Shown: one piece after another, positions 23,001-34,000 of the stretch | Layout of the letters: every line of letters begins with the position of its first letter | Position numbering within the stretch: the stretch's first letter is position 1 | Assembly: GCF_014633365.1 (NCBI RefSeq) | Contig: NC_068346.1 | Coordinates: forward strand, 30,546,639-30,610,638 | DNA length: 64,000 bases | From: Diospyros lotus | Lineage: Eukaryota; Streptophyta; Magnoliopsida; Ericales; Ebenaceae | Direction: 5' to 3' | Translations under genes and position numbers: made by a program | Notes under the pieces: generated by a model | The model's database searches: none | Told to the model about the DNA's origin: nothing | Seen by the model: only the letters and a program-made list of their open reading frames with translations

Positions 23001-25313
23001 TTCCCACCCCATTACTGCTCAAGAAGTGGCCCGAAGCTTCTTGGACTAGGTGTTGAAGCTACATGGAACCCTACAGCCTATCATATCTGATTGGGACAAG
23101 GTATTCACAAGCTTGCTATGGCGCGAACTGTTGAAATCTCTGGGGACTAAGCTGCCCATGTCCACTGCCTATCACCCCGAGACAGATGGACAGACAAAGT
23201 GGGTTAACCAGTGCCTAAAGACTTACCTCTGCTGCCTTTGTTTCCTACAGCCCAAGGTTGGCACAAATGGCTCTTTTTGGCTCAGTGGTGGTACAATTCC
23301 TGCCACCACAACTCTGTTAAAATGTCACCATTTGAGGCGTTGTATGGGTACAGACCTCCCCTCCTACCTGCCATTATGGTGCCTACTACAGCAGCAGCAG
23401 TGGACACATACCTACAACAAAGGCAGTAAGTTTATAGTTGCTGAAGAAGGAGTTGACAAACGCTCAAAACCGGATGAAATAGTTTGCTGATAGGAGTGAA
23501 AGGAAGTTTGAAGTTGGAGATGAGTCAGTTGACGTCTATTTAAAGCCAAAACTCTCATCTAAGGGCCCTATCTCGAGGACAGATCTCAAAATTGAGCCCA
23601 AAATTCTATGGACCCTTCCCTATTACCGCAAAATTTGGAAACATCGCCTACCAACTCCAGTTGCCTGCTGATTCCCAAATTCACCCGGTGTTTCATGTTT
23701 CATTGCTCAAGAAGTTAGTGGGATCACAATAGGTTAGTCCCACCTTACCCTCCTTTGTTCAAGGCACTTCCCCTAATATGGAGCAGGTTGCCATTTTGGA
23801 CAAGAGGGTCATCTACAAATAGGGAGCCCCTTTGACTCAAGTATTGGTGAAATGGTATAATCTCCATCTAGATAATAACACTTGGGAATACCTTCTGGAC
23901 TTGCTCACACAGTTCCCTCAAGCTGCACATCTCCTCTCTATTTCTTGAGGACGAAAAAAAAAAAATTTAAGGGGGAGAATTTGTCATGTACCTACTGCTA
24001 TTGGGGGTTGTACCTTGTATGGCGGTTATAACCAGTCGCACTAGAGGCTAGCTATAGTAATTGTGCTTAGAAAATAACTACCTATTATTGAAATTCATTT
24101 TGAATTGGGCAGCCTAGTTGGCGCCAATCTCTGCTGCTAGGATCAGTATATAAGCACTGATCCAGCCTAATACAAGGCATCGAAGAATATTTTGAGACTC
24201 ATTATCTGTTCCCCGTTCAATTCTCCTCTCTCTCTCTCTCTCTCTCTCACCCTCTATTCTTCTCTCTCTCTTGCAATTCTCTCCAATTCCCTCTAATTTT
24301 CCCACCCTAATTCTCACCAATCGGCTGAGAATTCATTAGCAGATTTAAGGATCTGATAAACTCTAATTGCTTTCTGCTTTCTACGCACTCGTTCGGTGAC
24401 CGCGGGAGGTCATGCGCACTCCTAACCGATTTCTTCCTTGCTGGTCATCCACTTCTTGCAAATCACTTGCTCCTCACAGGTCACTTGCAAATCTTAAGTA
24501 AGACACTCTCTCGCAAAAAGAAATTTATTATTGTATTTAGGCGACAACATGTCTATTTTTTACCTATCACATGATGTTCAAATTGAACACTATGAATCTA
24601 ATTTTAAACACTGATATGAGTGAAAACCCAAAAAACCTCATTGAAAAATAGTGTGATTTGATCCCCTCCAAAAACTGAGCTGAACATGGCTCTCCTCGAT
24701 AAACCTCTCAACTGCAGTTCATCACGTTTGATGAACCCTCTTGACCCATACAAGAGTTGTTATATGGCCATTTCTAAACTTCATTTCCCTCGATCTTCTG
24801 TTCTACATCTAATCAATTGTCAGGGTGTCCTAGGGTGGGTTTTCAAGCTAGTATCAGAGTTCCTGTTTTACTGCAGTAAGAAAGTGTAATTAGGCTCCTC
24901 ATGCAAGAAGATGGGGGGTGTGCTATAATTGACATACATAATACCCGGTCATTTTAACTTTGGTAGCCTGTACAGAGTCCCAAGTATAATACTGATTGTA
25001 GCAATGGATGAATGCTAGGCGGCGGGCCCATTGTTATTGCAAAACTTTTCAAGCTTTATTAGCTCTTTCTTCTACCGGAATTGTCCTTTTTTGTAACCCC
25101 TTGGCAGAGTTGTTGATTGCAATTCCTGTTGTGTCATTTACATTCTTGATTTTTCTATTTTCTGAATTTCTTGGATTTTTCCTCGATAAAAATGTTATTT
25201 GATACATTGCGATTGTGCTTTTATTATTTCAGACGAACAGGAGGACGATCCCGTTTCTGTTTGTACGGGGAGACGGAGTAATACTGGTTTCTCCGCCTCT
25301 GCGGACAGCTTAA
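13879..25313 (+). CDS. LSM3: U6 snRNA-associated Sm-like protein LSM3 (3 exons)
   Basis: Coding exons are 13879-13995, 15490-15585 and 25233-25313, giving 97 codons plus TAA, the size of plant LSM3. Each exon holds whole codons, with GT donors and AG acceptors. Exon 1 encodes [20 protein letters not shown] and exon 2 [20 protein letters not shown], the Sm1 region. Exon 3 encodes [19 protein letters not shown], the Sm2 region, so the whole Sm fold is intact. In the known family LSM3 is a subunit of the nuclear LSM2-8 ring, which binds the U6 snRNA 3' end in splicing, and of the cytoplasmic LSM1-7 ring, which acts in mRNA decay. No stop or frameshift is visible. Intron 1 is 1,494 bp with a solo LTR; intron 2 is 9,647 bp and packed with transposons. 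The gene is probably functional if the long intron is spliced. Confidence 0.95.
13999..14032 (+). repeat. (TC)n tract at the start of LSM3 intron 1
   Basis: About 34 bases of TC repeat begin three bases into intron 1, directly after the donor GTA. It is the reverse complement of the GA tract that precedes the start codon. Confidence 0.95.
14825..15277. mobile_element. Solo LTR (453 bp) in LSM3 intron 1, TSD TTCAT
   Basis: The element begins TGTCAGACCC and ends GGGTCGTGACA, with inverted termini TGTCA/TGACA. Direct repeats TTCAT flank it at 14820-14824 and 15278-15282. It contains GA-rich repeats near 14880-15020 and the sequence TTTATATAGAAAGC. No coding capacity is present. Orientation cannot be decided because the termini are nearly symmetrical. 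Confidence 0.82.
16116..17519. mobile_element. TIR element in LSM3 intron 2, with nested Harbinger copy
   Basis: The left end reads GGCCCCGTTTATTGCAGCTT and the right end read inward GGGCTTGTTTGTTGCAGCTT, followed on both sides by related AGCTTCTAGCTT blocks. The flanking trinucleotide ATA occurs on both sides (16113-16115, 17520-17522). The element has no coding capacity, and about 600 bp remain once the nested 807-bp insertion is removed. The superfamily is unclear; GCAGC-rich ends of this kind occur in plant hAT- or Harbinger-like non-autonomous elements. Confidence 0.7.
16307..17113 (-). mobile_element. Internally deleted Harbinger derivative (807 bp), TSD TTA
   Basis: Ends are GGGGGCGTTTGGTACGGGAG (left) and, read inward, GGGGGCATTTGGTATAGAAG. 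TTA occurs at 16304-16306 and 17114-17116. Read as reverse complement, its right arm matches the left arm of the 5.5-kb Harbinger at 7468 well beyond the TIR (shared AGACTAAAACACCC and TATAACCCC blocks). Its left arm matches that element's right arm. It is therefore the same family in inverse orientation with the coding middle removed and replaced by TA-rich sequence. Confidence 0.88.
18373..18542. repeat. Tandem repeat, 85-bp unit made of two 40-bp halves
   Basis: An 85-bp unit starting GATTGATCACCAAGAGACC is present at 18373 and 18458. Each unit contains two similar copies of TGATCACCAAGAGACCTCTC. GAGACC/GGTCTC motifs are frequent over the wider 17880-18970 region. Confidence 0.85.
19148..19618 (+). 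repeat. 5' LTR of the Reina-like element
   Basis: 471 bp, starting TATCATGTATCTAATGC (decayed from the TGTCATGTACC seen in the other LTR) and ending TTTGACA. It holds a CTCTCT-rich stretch at 19370-19545. It is about 94 bp longer than the 3' LTR, mostly because of this microsatellite. Confidence 0.9.
19684..23945 (+). pseudogene. Reina-like gag-pol, many stops and frameshifts
   Basis: Fragments appear in the expected order. A gag region lies at about 19684-20800. Protease [13 protein letters not shown] is at about 20985-21020. The reverse transcriptase N-terminus is at 21505-21768, and its core at about 21770-22080 has VMPFGLTN and FFDDILV. RNase H ([17 protein letters not shown]) is at 22131-22385, and a linker follows at 22464-22730. 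Integrase remnants include a histidine-rich [10 protein letters not shown] near 22758 and [12 protein letters not shown] near 23160. The end encodes [17 protein letters not shown], a chromodomain-like tail, at about 23845-23895. Stops are frequent in every domain, so no protein can be made. Known chromodomains direct integration to heterochromatin; this copy is nonetheless in a gene intron. Confidence 0.85.
23965..23981 (+). other. Polypurine tract of the Reina-like element
   Basis: TTTAAGGGGGAGAATT lies immediately before the 3' LTR start at 23982, the place where plus-strand DNA synthesis is primed. Confidence 0.75.
23982..24358 (+). repeat. 3' LTR of the Reina-like element
   Basis: 377 bp, starting TGTCATGTACCTACTGC and ending ATCTGATA. 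Similarity to the 5' LTR is clear throughout, with scattered differences and a shorter CT microsatellite, which suggests an old insertion. Confidence 0.9.
24555..25232 (+). other. 3' part of LSM3 intron 2
   Basis: Unique-looking intron sequence after the last insertion. It ends with a T-rich tract (TTTTATTATTTCAG) and the AG acceptor at 25231-25232. I see no other coding region here. Confidence 0.7.
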
Positions 25314-27041
25314 TGGAGGGAAGAGTGCCTGTCTTTTGCCTCTTTGCAGGCAGTGTTGGACTTGACTATATATATATATATATCAGTGGGGGCTATTATT
25401 GCTTTCGGTTTGCAGTATCAAGTGTGCTGTGACTGACTCAGAGGAGGCAGCAGCAGCAGCTACAATTGAAATTAGAATGTGATTGTGGTTGTTGCAGGGT
25501 AGAAGAACTACTTTGTATCCTAAAAACAACAGTAGTGTTTGTTTCTGTAGTAAGAAGCCAAGCAAGCAGCCACAACTTGAAAGTGTAGTAAATGTTCTTT
25601 CTTGTATTTATTATAGGAGATGACTTGATCTATTACACACTCCTGATGCAACCCTAAACCCATCACCCATTTGAGAATCTATTTTACTGTGGTTTTTCAG
25701 TTCAAGTTAACTTTCATTTTTATTTCCTAAGCAACGCAAAGTTTTAGTTTTTGGATATAATTCTAACTTTATTTTCTCTTTCTTTTTTTATTTTATTATA
25801 TTTTATTTTTATTTAAATAAAATAAAATTATGCTGTGTTAATTATGTTTTATTCTTTTTAAATAATGAGAGGGTAACAAACTTTACATTATTTTCTTTAC
25901 TCATGCTTTGTTTTATTATTATATATATCATTCATGATCCTTTGCCTTATTACTATCTTGAGGCTTATTTTGTTCAATCTTAATTACAGAAACAAAATAT
26001 TTTCTAATAAAATCATTTTTAATCAAATTCAACATACCAGAGCAGAGCACATAGGAAAAAGAAAAAAAAAATTGAAAAGTTTAGTACGTGAGAGGAAAAG
26101 TAGGTTAGGACAAAATGTGAAATAGCTCACTTTATTTTGGTTCTAACACTAAATTAGTCGTCATCACACTTGAAGGATAAAATAAGTCATGGTATTTTTA
26201 TATTTGTATTAAAATAAGATATTGTACATTTATACTTGAGGCCATATTAATTATTATTACATATATTTTCTTGATATTGTATTATAATATTTTAATTCTA
26301 ATTAACAATGTTAACTCTAATTCTCAATCAAAATAACCCTGTAGAGTCCCAAACACTCAAATGAAAGCCCAAATTCATATTTTTGAAAGACCCACAGAAT
26401 TGCAATTTGTGTCTTCTTTTAAATATAGTAGCCAAATTACAATGTATATTGTATTCATAATAAAGAAAAGAAAAGTATAGTTGTCAACTTAAGATCAAAG
26501 TACAATAGTATATTTGTTAGTTTGCCTAATAATTTATTTAATTTCAAAACAAAGAGAGAAAAAATATGCGATCAATTTAAGAAACGTAAGCAAGCACGTG
26601 GAGAAATTACATAAAAAAATTGTAGAGAGAGCGACCGACCGGGTTGACATAGGAGAGGGGGGTTGAATCTCTATTGAATTCAAAGTTTAACACTTCTCAT
26701 ATGATATGTCCCTTCTTTCATATTCATATTTCTATCTCTTAATTAAGATTTTTTTTTTTTATTTCATTTGAAACCAAAAGCATCATTTAGGTATTTGATG
26801 CGGATGAAAATGACACCAAAAAAAATTTAGACACTTGTACACCAAAGTATGAACCACCATGGTCTTTGATCAAATCTCCTTGGCAAGATGAAACTTGCTC
26901 CCTCCAAAACAATTGTTAGGATTTCATAAGGGTATTCTTGAAAGACTCTTTAATGCATAAGTTAGAAACTTTAGATAAAAGTAGAAAAAAAGTAGTAAAG
27001 ATATATAGCTAGATGAGAAGGATTAATTGGTCCTTTTTACC
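25314..27041. other. LSM3 3' UTR and AT-rich intergenic DNA
   Basis: The first few hundred bases should contain the LSM3 3' UTR, but no standard AATAAA can be assigned with confidence. A short TA microsatellite sits at about 25367-25382. The rest is AT-rich with no recognised gene. Confidence 0.5.
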
Positions 27042-27046
27042 TCATC

Positions 27047-28560
27047 TGTTAAGGCCTTTATAGTGAGTTGCCACCAAGTTTGTGGGGCAATATGCATCCA
27101 TGGGGATGTCTCTTCTAGGATGATTCCTCGAAAGGGATATAGATCCCATTAAGAGGGCATAAGATAGCCATAGTTGCTGGGGATAATCATTATTTAGATT
27201 GTCATTGCTTGGGATAAGTTACTCTAATGATATCAAGTGTGAAGTGCATGGTGTAGGGCATGTACCCCGACTTGACAAGGATTTCCCTTGGTAGGTCGCG
27301 CCTTAGGAGAATGAACATGTAAGGTTTAAAGCTTAAGGTCATTTTTCCCTAGGATGACAAGGAAATATGAATTAGCATATGTGGGGTCTTATAAGATTTA
27401 CCCATTTTAAGGGACCTCCAGTTGTATAGTTTGATGAAATTGGAGTGAAGGAAGAAGAAAAGTCATTTGAGAATGTTTTTCTTTTATCTAATGAGGCCCA
27501 CCATATCTGCAATCATTTTGTCACCATTTTGCAAGTAGCTACACTTTTCTTTGCTAGTTTTGCATGGTCACTGTCTTGTAATTAATGCTCATCTTTCACA
27601 TAGGGAACCCTTACGTCTTATCCTTCCCCTTATGTAAGTCTTATTTCTCCTTTCTTCGTTGATGGAACCCACCACCCTTTGGAATGCTCTAGATGGGGTA
27701 ATTAGCATTCTCACCCTTTCTTGGAAAGATCAACCCACACTATATGTTCCACCAAAAAATTTGGAGCATGAAAGGTAGTTGTTGTTTTGTTGTGAGTTTC
27801 ACATATGATTTGACATGGTAAAAAAAAATACACAATAAAACAATTAATTAATTAATTAACATGTCGACCTAGATTAATTGGGTCTACCTAGCAACAAAAG
27901 GCTGCAACAGATCCACAACACGTGGCTAATAGAATCCAAGGGTCAGCAAATAAGGCTTGTAGCCTAGCCAAAATAGTTGCGGGGGGGACCCCCACGACCT
28001 GACCAAGGCGCTCGCTAAAGGCACCCCCTACGACCCAGCCAAGCCGGTCGAGGGGTTGCTAAGGCCTCTACTGAGGGCAACCTCCTCTAGACAACTACTT
28101 GGGCTGTCATGCCATGAACATAACCCCAAAGCTAGGCTCAACAAAGGGCATCATCACCCCTCCAATGGCGACTCCACTGCCAAAACATTTCCCCAAATAA
28201 AGGGGTCCCATGTAATGCACAAAATAGGATAACTCTAACATCTAAAGATCCATTTGAGAGGATAAAAGTCATATGTAAGAAATGAATTTTATTTGTAAGA
28301 ATCTTAATCCTAGCCTACTTAGGATTGCTCCATGTCTCTCTATAAATAAACAATCACTAATTCCAAAAGAGGTACATCTTTGATACTAGTGTGAGTTTCG
28401 TTTTACAATTTTCAACATCCTTAGTGTCTAACTTAAGTGTCTGAGTGTTTTTGCATGGATCTCCTCGTGCCTTTTGACAGTGTTCTTCATTAGAGATGCA
28501 GGCAGTCTAACAACTACATTCCCAATCAAATAAATTCATTATTGTATTTTGGTAACAACA
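27047..28560 (+). mobile_element. Probable solo LTR (about 1.5 kb)
   Basis: It starts TGTTAAGGCCTTTATAG and ends TTATTGTATTTTGGTAACA(ACA), very like the ends of the split LTR at 17735-24549. TCATC at 27042-27046 and ACATC at 28561-28565 could be a target duplication with one mismatch. A TATA box (CTCTATAAATAAAC) lies at 28338-28351, about 210 bp before the end, where a retroelement promoter would be. No primer site or coding region follows. Confidence 0.55.
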
Positions 28561-28663
28561 ACATCCTTAAGGATTGGATAAGGGAAGTTGATCCCTACAA
28601 CTAGGCTTGTTATCCCATCAAGGGGCGAATGTGCATATATGAGGGCGTGTTTAAGTCTGGTTT

Positions 28664-31037
28664 TGTAACACCCCGCCCTATACAGGCGTGTCACTATAAG
28701 GAAATTCGCGAGGTTTCTTTTTTTTTTTTAAAACAAAAATCTGATACTCGCGGCGCCTGTGAGCACAATCTTCACATGCAGATGAAACACTCGTCGAAAA
28801 ACTACAGCCGACACCTGCGATGATCTTAAGGATAGTCTCCACATGCAGATAATAAACCCCGAAAGATCCAGTCTTACTTGTTTAGTTAACAATAACAAAT
28901 CTTAACCGAACGAGACAATATAAACACAGCGGAATACTTAATTAATCAAAGTGACGTGGCCTACCACGTGTTACACACCAAAATGTTCCCATGCCGTCAT
29001 ATGTATACAACATCAATACTAATTATTACAACATCGTCAAGTGATATATAACATCAATGCTTCCAAATTTATATAACAACAATAACTATCAAACAAACAC
29101 CACTGGCTCATCTGTCATGTCCTCGACCTCGCTGTAGTCCCTGACTGGAACGTTGAATGTTCCAGGGGCATAACCCATGTTAGATGATAAACCATCTAAG
29201 TGAAGGTATGAAACAGTTATACAATGCATGAAAGACATACGAGCATGGCATACTATACGACAACATGCAAGACACGTCTAACTCGAGATATCACCTTGAC
29301 ATACTTAATCCCTCGCATATCCCACTGTGGCACACGTTCACCTGGTCCAACGTTAATCCCTCGGGTGCACCGTCGTGACACCTGTTCACCTAGTTTAACA
29401 TTATTCCCTCGAGTGCCCCAGTGTGACACCCGTTCACCTAGATTAACATTGTCCCAATCTCAAGTAGACCCCATACCGCCCCATATGGACCCAACGATGC
29501 AATTAGACTTGACCCCACATGATATGAAAACTTACACGCCATGCACTAATATTTTAAAAATAAACAGTTAATGCAATGTAGTGAATATCTACACAACGAA
29601 TGTAAGTAAATGCCTTGTAAAATAAGCTAAGTCTAGGAACGTACAATTACTCACAAGAACTCACCAAAAGCACTTAAAAACACTTTCGAGTCAAGATAAG
29701 GCTAAAATCAAACCACTCACCTTAATTCAGAAAAGTCTGGATTTCGCCTCGGAAAACGTGTCACACCTAAAAAATTGTGTGATTCTTCTTCCAATGACCC
29801 AATTGATTCCTATTTCACCATTTAAGACCTTTGGAATCAATATTTCTATTTTTCCATAATTTCTCTATTTTTATTTATTTTTCAAACCTTTCTATCTTCG
29901 AAAATTCATTAAAAATACCTAACATCAATTTTCACAAAATATTTTTCATGATAATTCTTAAAATAATTTTACCTAAATTCTGAAATTAAAAACAAAGAAA
30001 AAAACATACCTCACGCGCCACCCAGAGGTCCTGCGAGTGGCTGCCACGCGCCGCCGCACAGTCTTCTTCTCCGGTCGTCTTCTCCGATTCCGGCGACGTC
30101 CAACGCCCTAAATTCTTATAGGGGCTTGTAGATCTCTTCAAGGCGGCCTCAATGGTGCCCTTGTTCGTCGGAAAGAGTGGCTGGAGGTGGGTTCCAAATT
30201 TTCCAGAATCAATCCTTAGAACACTAAGAACAAAAGCCCCTTATCCTTGTGCCTCGATTCAAGCCTGAATTCCCTGAATTTCTCTCGATTTTTGAAGAAA
30301 ACCCTCGACCGAAAACCTCATTTTATACTCGATTTTTACCCGATTCCCCACCCTATCTTGCTCGTCCTTATCCCTTAAGCCCAAATCTAGCCTCTAAACC
30401 AATCGAGAAACACCAAATCAAGCGCTAGATCCCTCGAAAAATTCGGCCAAATCGGAAATATTTTTGGCCATCATTTCCGGTCACTTCGCCGCCGTGCTCG
30501 GCCAATAGCCACCCCCTGAAGCTTCATCATCACCTGCAGATCACCCTAGGACCCTTAGGCGAGCTTCCTGACGCCTCCAGAGGCGGCTGCCGGCGGCCAT
30601 GTGCGGTGGTCGCGTTCCCACTATGCAAGTTTTTCAAAATTGCATTTTCACCCCCTATTTTCTTCATTTGACATTTTAGCCCTTTTCTTTGAGTCCCTGA
30701 TCTTTCTAAATATACCACAACGACCCTCAAGTTCTATATTTTCTATTTCCTTTTGAAATTTCTGAAAAATTCGTCGATTCGACCTCCCTCTGATATTTTG
30801 CAAAATCTGTACTTTTGCCCGAACTCTCCTAATTGCGTGCTTTTGACTTCAAACCTTTGAAAATCCCTGATTTTTATCAAATATCGTCTAACTGTGCCAT
30901 TTCTCGTTAATTGGCTCATCTTAACTTAGTCATTCTTCTTTCGTTTCGAATATTGCACTTAGGCCCGAAACTTTGCTAAATATCATTTTGACCCATAACT
31001 TCAGAAATTCTCTTATTATTTAATACCGGGTATTACA
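28664..31037 (-). repeat. 3' LTR of the Tekay-like element
   Basis: 2,374 bp. It differs from the 5' LTR by 97 bp of length: it lacks an 86-bp GC-rich block (present at 37967-38052), a 10-bp CTCACGCGCC duplication and one single base. It carries the twin-hairpin module at 29145-29199. Short ORFs inside it (for example 29224-29571) recur in the other LTR only because LTRs are copies. Confidence 0.93.
29145..29199 (-). promoter_or_regulatory. Twin-hairpin module in LTR (best copy)
   Basis: In the LTR sense (minus) direction hairpin 1 is TTAGATG, a 6-base loop, CATCTAA (29199-29180). A 14-base spacer follows, then hairpin 2, CTGGAAC, a 7-base loop, GTTCCAG (29165-29145). Both stems are perfect. 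The same arrangement recurs at 36907-36961, 49804-49861, 55826-55883, 61557-61610, and more weakly at 53890-53944 and 62137-62197. Function is unknown. Confidence 0.7.
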
Positions 31038-31056
31038 TCCTCCCTCTCTAAAAAGA
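31038..31056 (-). other. Polypurine tract of the Tekay-like element
   Basis: On the minus strand a purine run containing AGAGAGGGAGGA directly precedes the TGTAATACCC start of the 3' LTR. Confidence 0.8.
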
Positions 31057-31088
31057 AATTTCGTCCTCGAAATTACTAACTTACAGTA

Positions 31089-34000
31089 TTAAAATAAATG
31101 TGGATAAGAAGTCTTCATCTCTTCTTCGCGTTCCCAAGTTGCCTCTTTTTCGTCATGATTACCCCATAGTACCTTCACTAAGGGAATAACCTTGTTCCTT
31201 AAGACTTGATCCCTTTGATCTAAGATTCGAACTGGTTCCTCAGGGTACGTTAGATCATTTCGTATCTCAATGGTCTCATTTCGAAGTACCTGCGTAGGGT
31301 CTGGCTCATGTTTCCGTAGTTGAGACACATGAAACACGTTGTGGATGTTTGATAATGCCACAGGTAAAGCTAATCTGTAAGCCACTAATCCAATTTTCTC
31401 CAAAATCTCATAGGGTCCTATGTATCTTGGGCTTAATTTCCCTTTCATTTTTCCTCGAATCACGGATTTAAATGGAGAGACCTTCAAGTATACCTTGTCA
31501 CCGACCAAAAATTCCAAGTTTCGTCTTCGTTGATCAGCATATGATTTCTGACGACTTTGACTTATCCTCATTTTCTCTTGTATTTTCTTAATCTTCTCAG
31601 TAGTAGTCTGAACAATCTCGGGTCCAACTAATCCTACTTCTCCAGTTTCTACCCAGCAGAGTGGTGTCCTGCATTTTCGCCCATATGATGCCTTGTAGGG
31701 AGCCATTCCAATGCTGCTGTGGTGCCCGTTATTGTAGGCAAATTCTACCAACGGTAGATGTTTTTCCCAACTTCTTGAGAATTCCAAAATGCATGCCCTC
31801 AACATGTCCTCGAGCGTTTGAATTGTCCGCTCAGACTGTCCGTCAGTCTGAGGGTGATAAGCTGTGCTGAGCTTCAATTGTGTTCCCATATACTTGTGGA
31901 AACTTTCCCAAAATCTTGACGTAAATCGTGGGTCTCGATCTGACACTATACTTGTAGGTATTCCATGCAATCATACTATTTCCTCAATGTACAGCTGAGC
32001 CAGAGCGTGAGTCGGTTGCCCTATCTTAATAGGCAAGAAATGTGCCGACTTGGTCAGTCGATCCACTATTACCCAAATAACATCGTTTCCTTTGGGACTT
32101 CGAGGTAGATTGGTCACAAAATCCATAGTGACGTGATCCCATTTCCACTCGGGAATGTCCAATGGTTGTAACTTTCCTCCCGAACGCTGATGCTCAATTT
32201 TGATACGTTGACAGGTATCACATTGTGCCACGTACCGTGCCACGTCCTTCTTCATTCCTGGCCACCAATAAATTTCCCTAAGATCCTTATACATTTTTGT
32301 TGATCCGGGATGTACTGTGTATCTTTCCCGATGAGCTTCTCCCAAGATAACTTGTCTTAGACCCTGATCCCTTGGCACGTATGTTCTTCCTTGAAATTGA
32401 AGTATACCACCATGGTAACTGAATTCAGGTGCTTTAACTTGATCGTTCTCTTCTATTCACTGACTTCTTCTTGTGTCTGATTGAAGAGCTGATTTGATTT
32501 GATTCACCACATCAGGTTGAATTGTCAAATTTGCCAAATATCCCTTGATTGGTTTAGGCTTAACACCTACTGTCAGGTGACTAAATTCCTCGATCATCAT
32601 GTTAGCCACAATCTCGGAGCTTCTTCGGCTAAGAGCGTCTGCAACTATGTTCGCCTTTCCTGGATGATAGGAAATGGTACAATCATAATCCTTCAAATAC
32701 TCCATCCATCTTCTTTGTCTCATGTTTAACTCCTTCTGAGAAAATATGTACTTCAAACTCTTATGATCCGTAAAAATCTCAAATTGTACCCCGTAGAGAT
32801 AATGTCTCCACAACTTCAAAGCATAAATTATAGCTGCTAATTCCAAGTCGTGAGTTGGGTAGTTCTGCTCGTGTCTTTTCAGTTGCCGAGATCCGTAAGT
32901 GATTACTTTCTCATCTTGCATTAGAACACATCCCAACCCTATTCCCGAAGCATCACTATACACCACAAACTTTCCTGACTCCGTTGGCATTGCTAAAATC
33001 GGTGCCATAGTTAATCGTGCCTTAAGTTCTTGAAAACTTTGCTCACATTTATCATCCCATTCAAATTTAACTTCTTTCTGCGTCAATCGAGTAAGTGGAG
33101 CAGATATCTTTGAAAATCCTTCTACAAACCTTCTGTAGTATCCAGCTAGTCCAAGAAAACTTCGGATCTCCCCAATGGTCTTAGGTGCTTGCCATTTTTG
33201 AACTGCTTCTATCTTTGCTGGATCGACAGCTATACCTTCTGCAGAAATTATATGTCCAAGAAATGCTACTTGAGTAAGCCAAAATTCACATTTCGAGAAC
33301 TTGGCGTACAATTTGTGGTCCTTTAAAGTCTGCAAGACTATCCTTAAATGTTTTTCATGATTACTCTTACTTGCAGAGTATATCAAAATGTCATCTATGA
33401 ACACTATTACAAACTTGTCCAGGTATGGTCTAAACGTTCGGTTCATTAAATCCATAAATGCAGCAGGTGCATTGGTCAATCCAAACGGCATCACTAGATA
33501 TTCGTAGTGACCATACCGTGACCGAAATGCAGTCTTGGGTACATCTTCCGGTTTGATCTTCATTTGATAGTACCCAAACCGAAGATCTATCTTAGAAAAT
33601 ACTCTAGCTCCTTGGAGTTGGTCAAACAACTCTTCAATCCTAGGCAAAGGGTACTTATTCTTTATGGTTACCTTGTTTAACTGTCGGTAGTCAGTACACA
33701 TACGTAAGGTACCATCTTTCTTTTTCACAAACAATATCGGAGCTCCCCAGGGTGACACACTTGGTCTGATAAATCCTTTGTCGGTCAAGTCCTGTAATTG
33801 CTCCTTCAATTCCCTCATCTCAGCTGGGGCCATCTTGTACGGAGGTATGGATATTGGTTGTGTACCTGGTATAAGATCTATCGAAAATTCAATTTCTCTT
33901 TGGGGAGGTAATCCTGGTAATTCCTCAGGAAATACCTCAGGATACTCATTCACGACTCTCACTGATTCCAACTCGAGACTTTTCTTTCCTGATTCGGGTT

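Larger units (their letters stand above)
19148..24358 (+). mobile_element. Reina-like Gypsy chromovirus, decayed, TSD AACTC
   Basis: The element has two direct LTRs (19148-19618 and 23982-24358) and the target duplication AACTC at 19143-19147 and 24359-24363. A decayed primer site follows the first LTR and a purine tract ending GGGGGAGAAT precedes the second. Small LTRs, 5.2-kb size and a C-terminal chromodomain-like segment fit the Reina clade. It lies in LSM3 intron 2 in the same orientation as the gene. Confidence 0.88.
17735..24549 (+). mobile_element. Probable solo LTR split by the Reina-like Gypsy element, TSD TGTCT
   Basis: TGTCT occurs at 17730-17734 and again at 24550-24554, directly after a typical LTR terminus (TTTATTATTGTATTTAGGCG then ACAACA). 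Removing the nested Gypsy with its duplicated target leaves about 1.6 kb. A promoter-like CTCTATAAATAGGAG lies at 19082-19096. The end and the CTGTAAGGCCTATAATA start resemble the LTR at 27047-28560. The exact 5' end is uncertain (17735 or the TG at 17742). Confidence 0.55.

Noticed and set aside
26635..26660. GC-rich palindrome-like GACCGACCGGGTTG
   Set aside because: Too short and isolated to call a site.
29224..29571. 115-codon ORF repeated at 36986-37333
   Set aside because: The duplication is only that of the two LTRs; sequence is opposite to the element's sense strand, with no domain and no codon signature.
30530..30730. 66-codon ORF repeated at 38389-38589
   Set aside because: LTR sequence; recurrence is explained by LTR identity.
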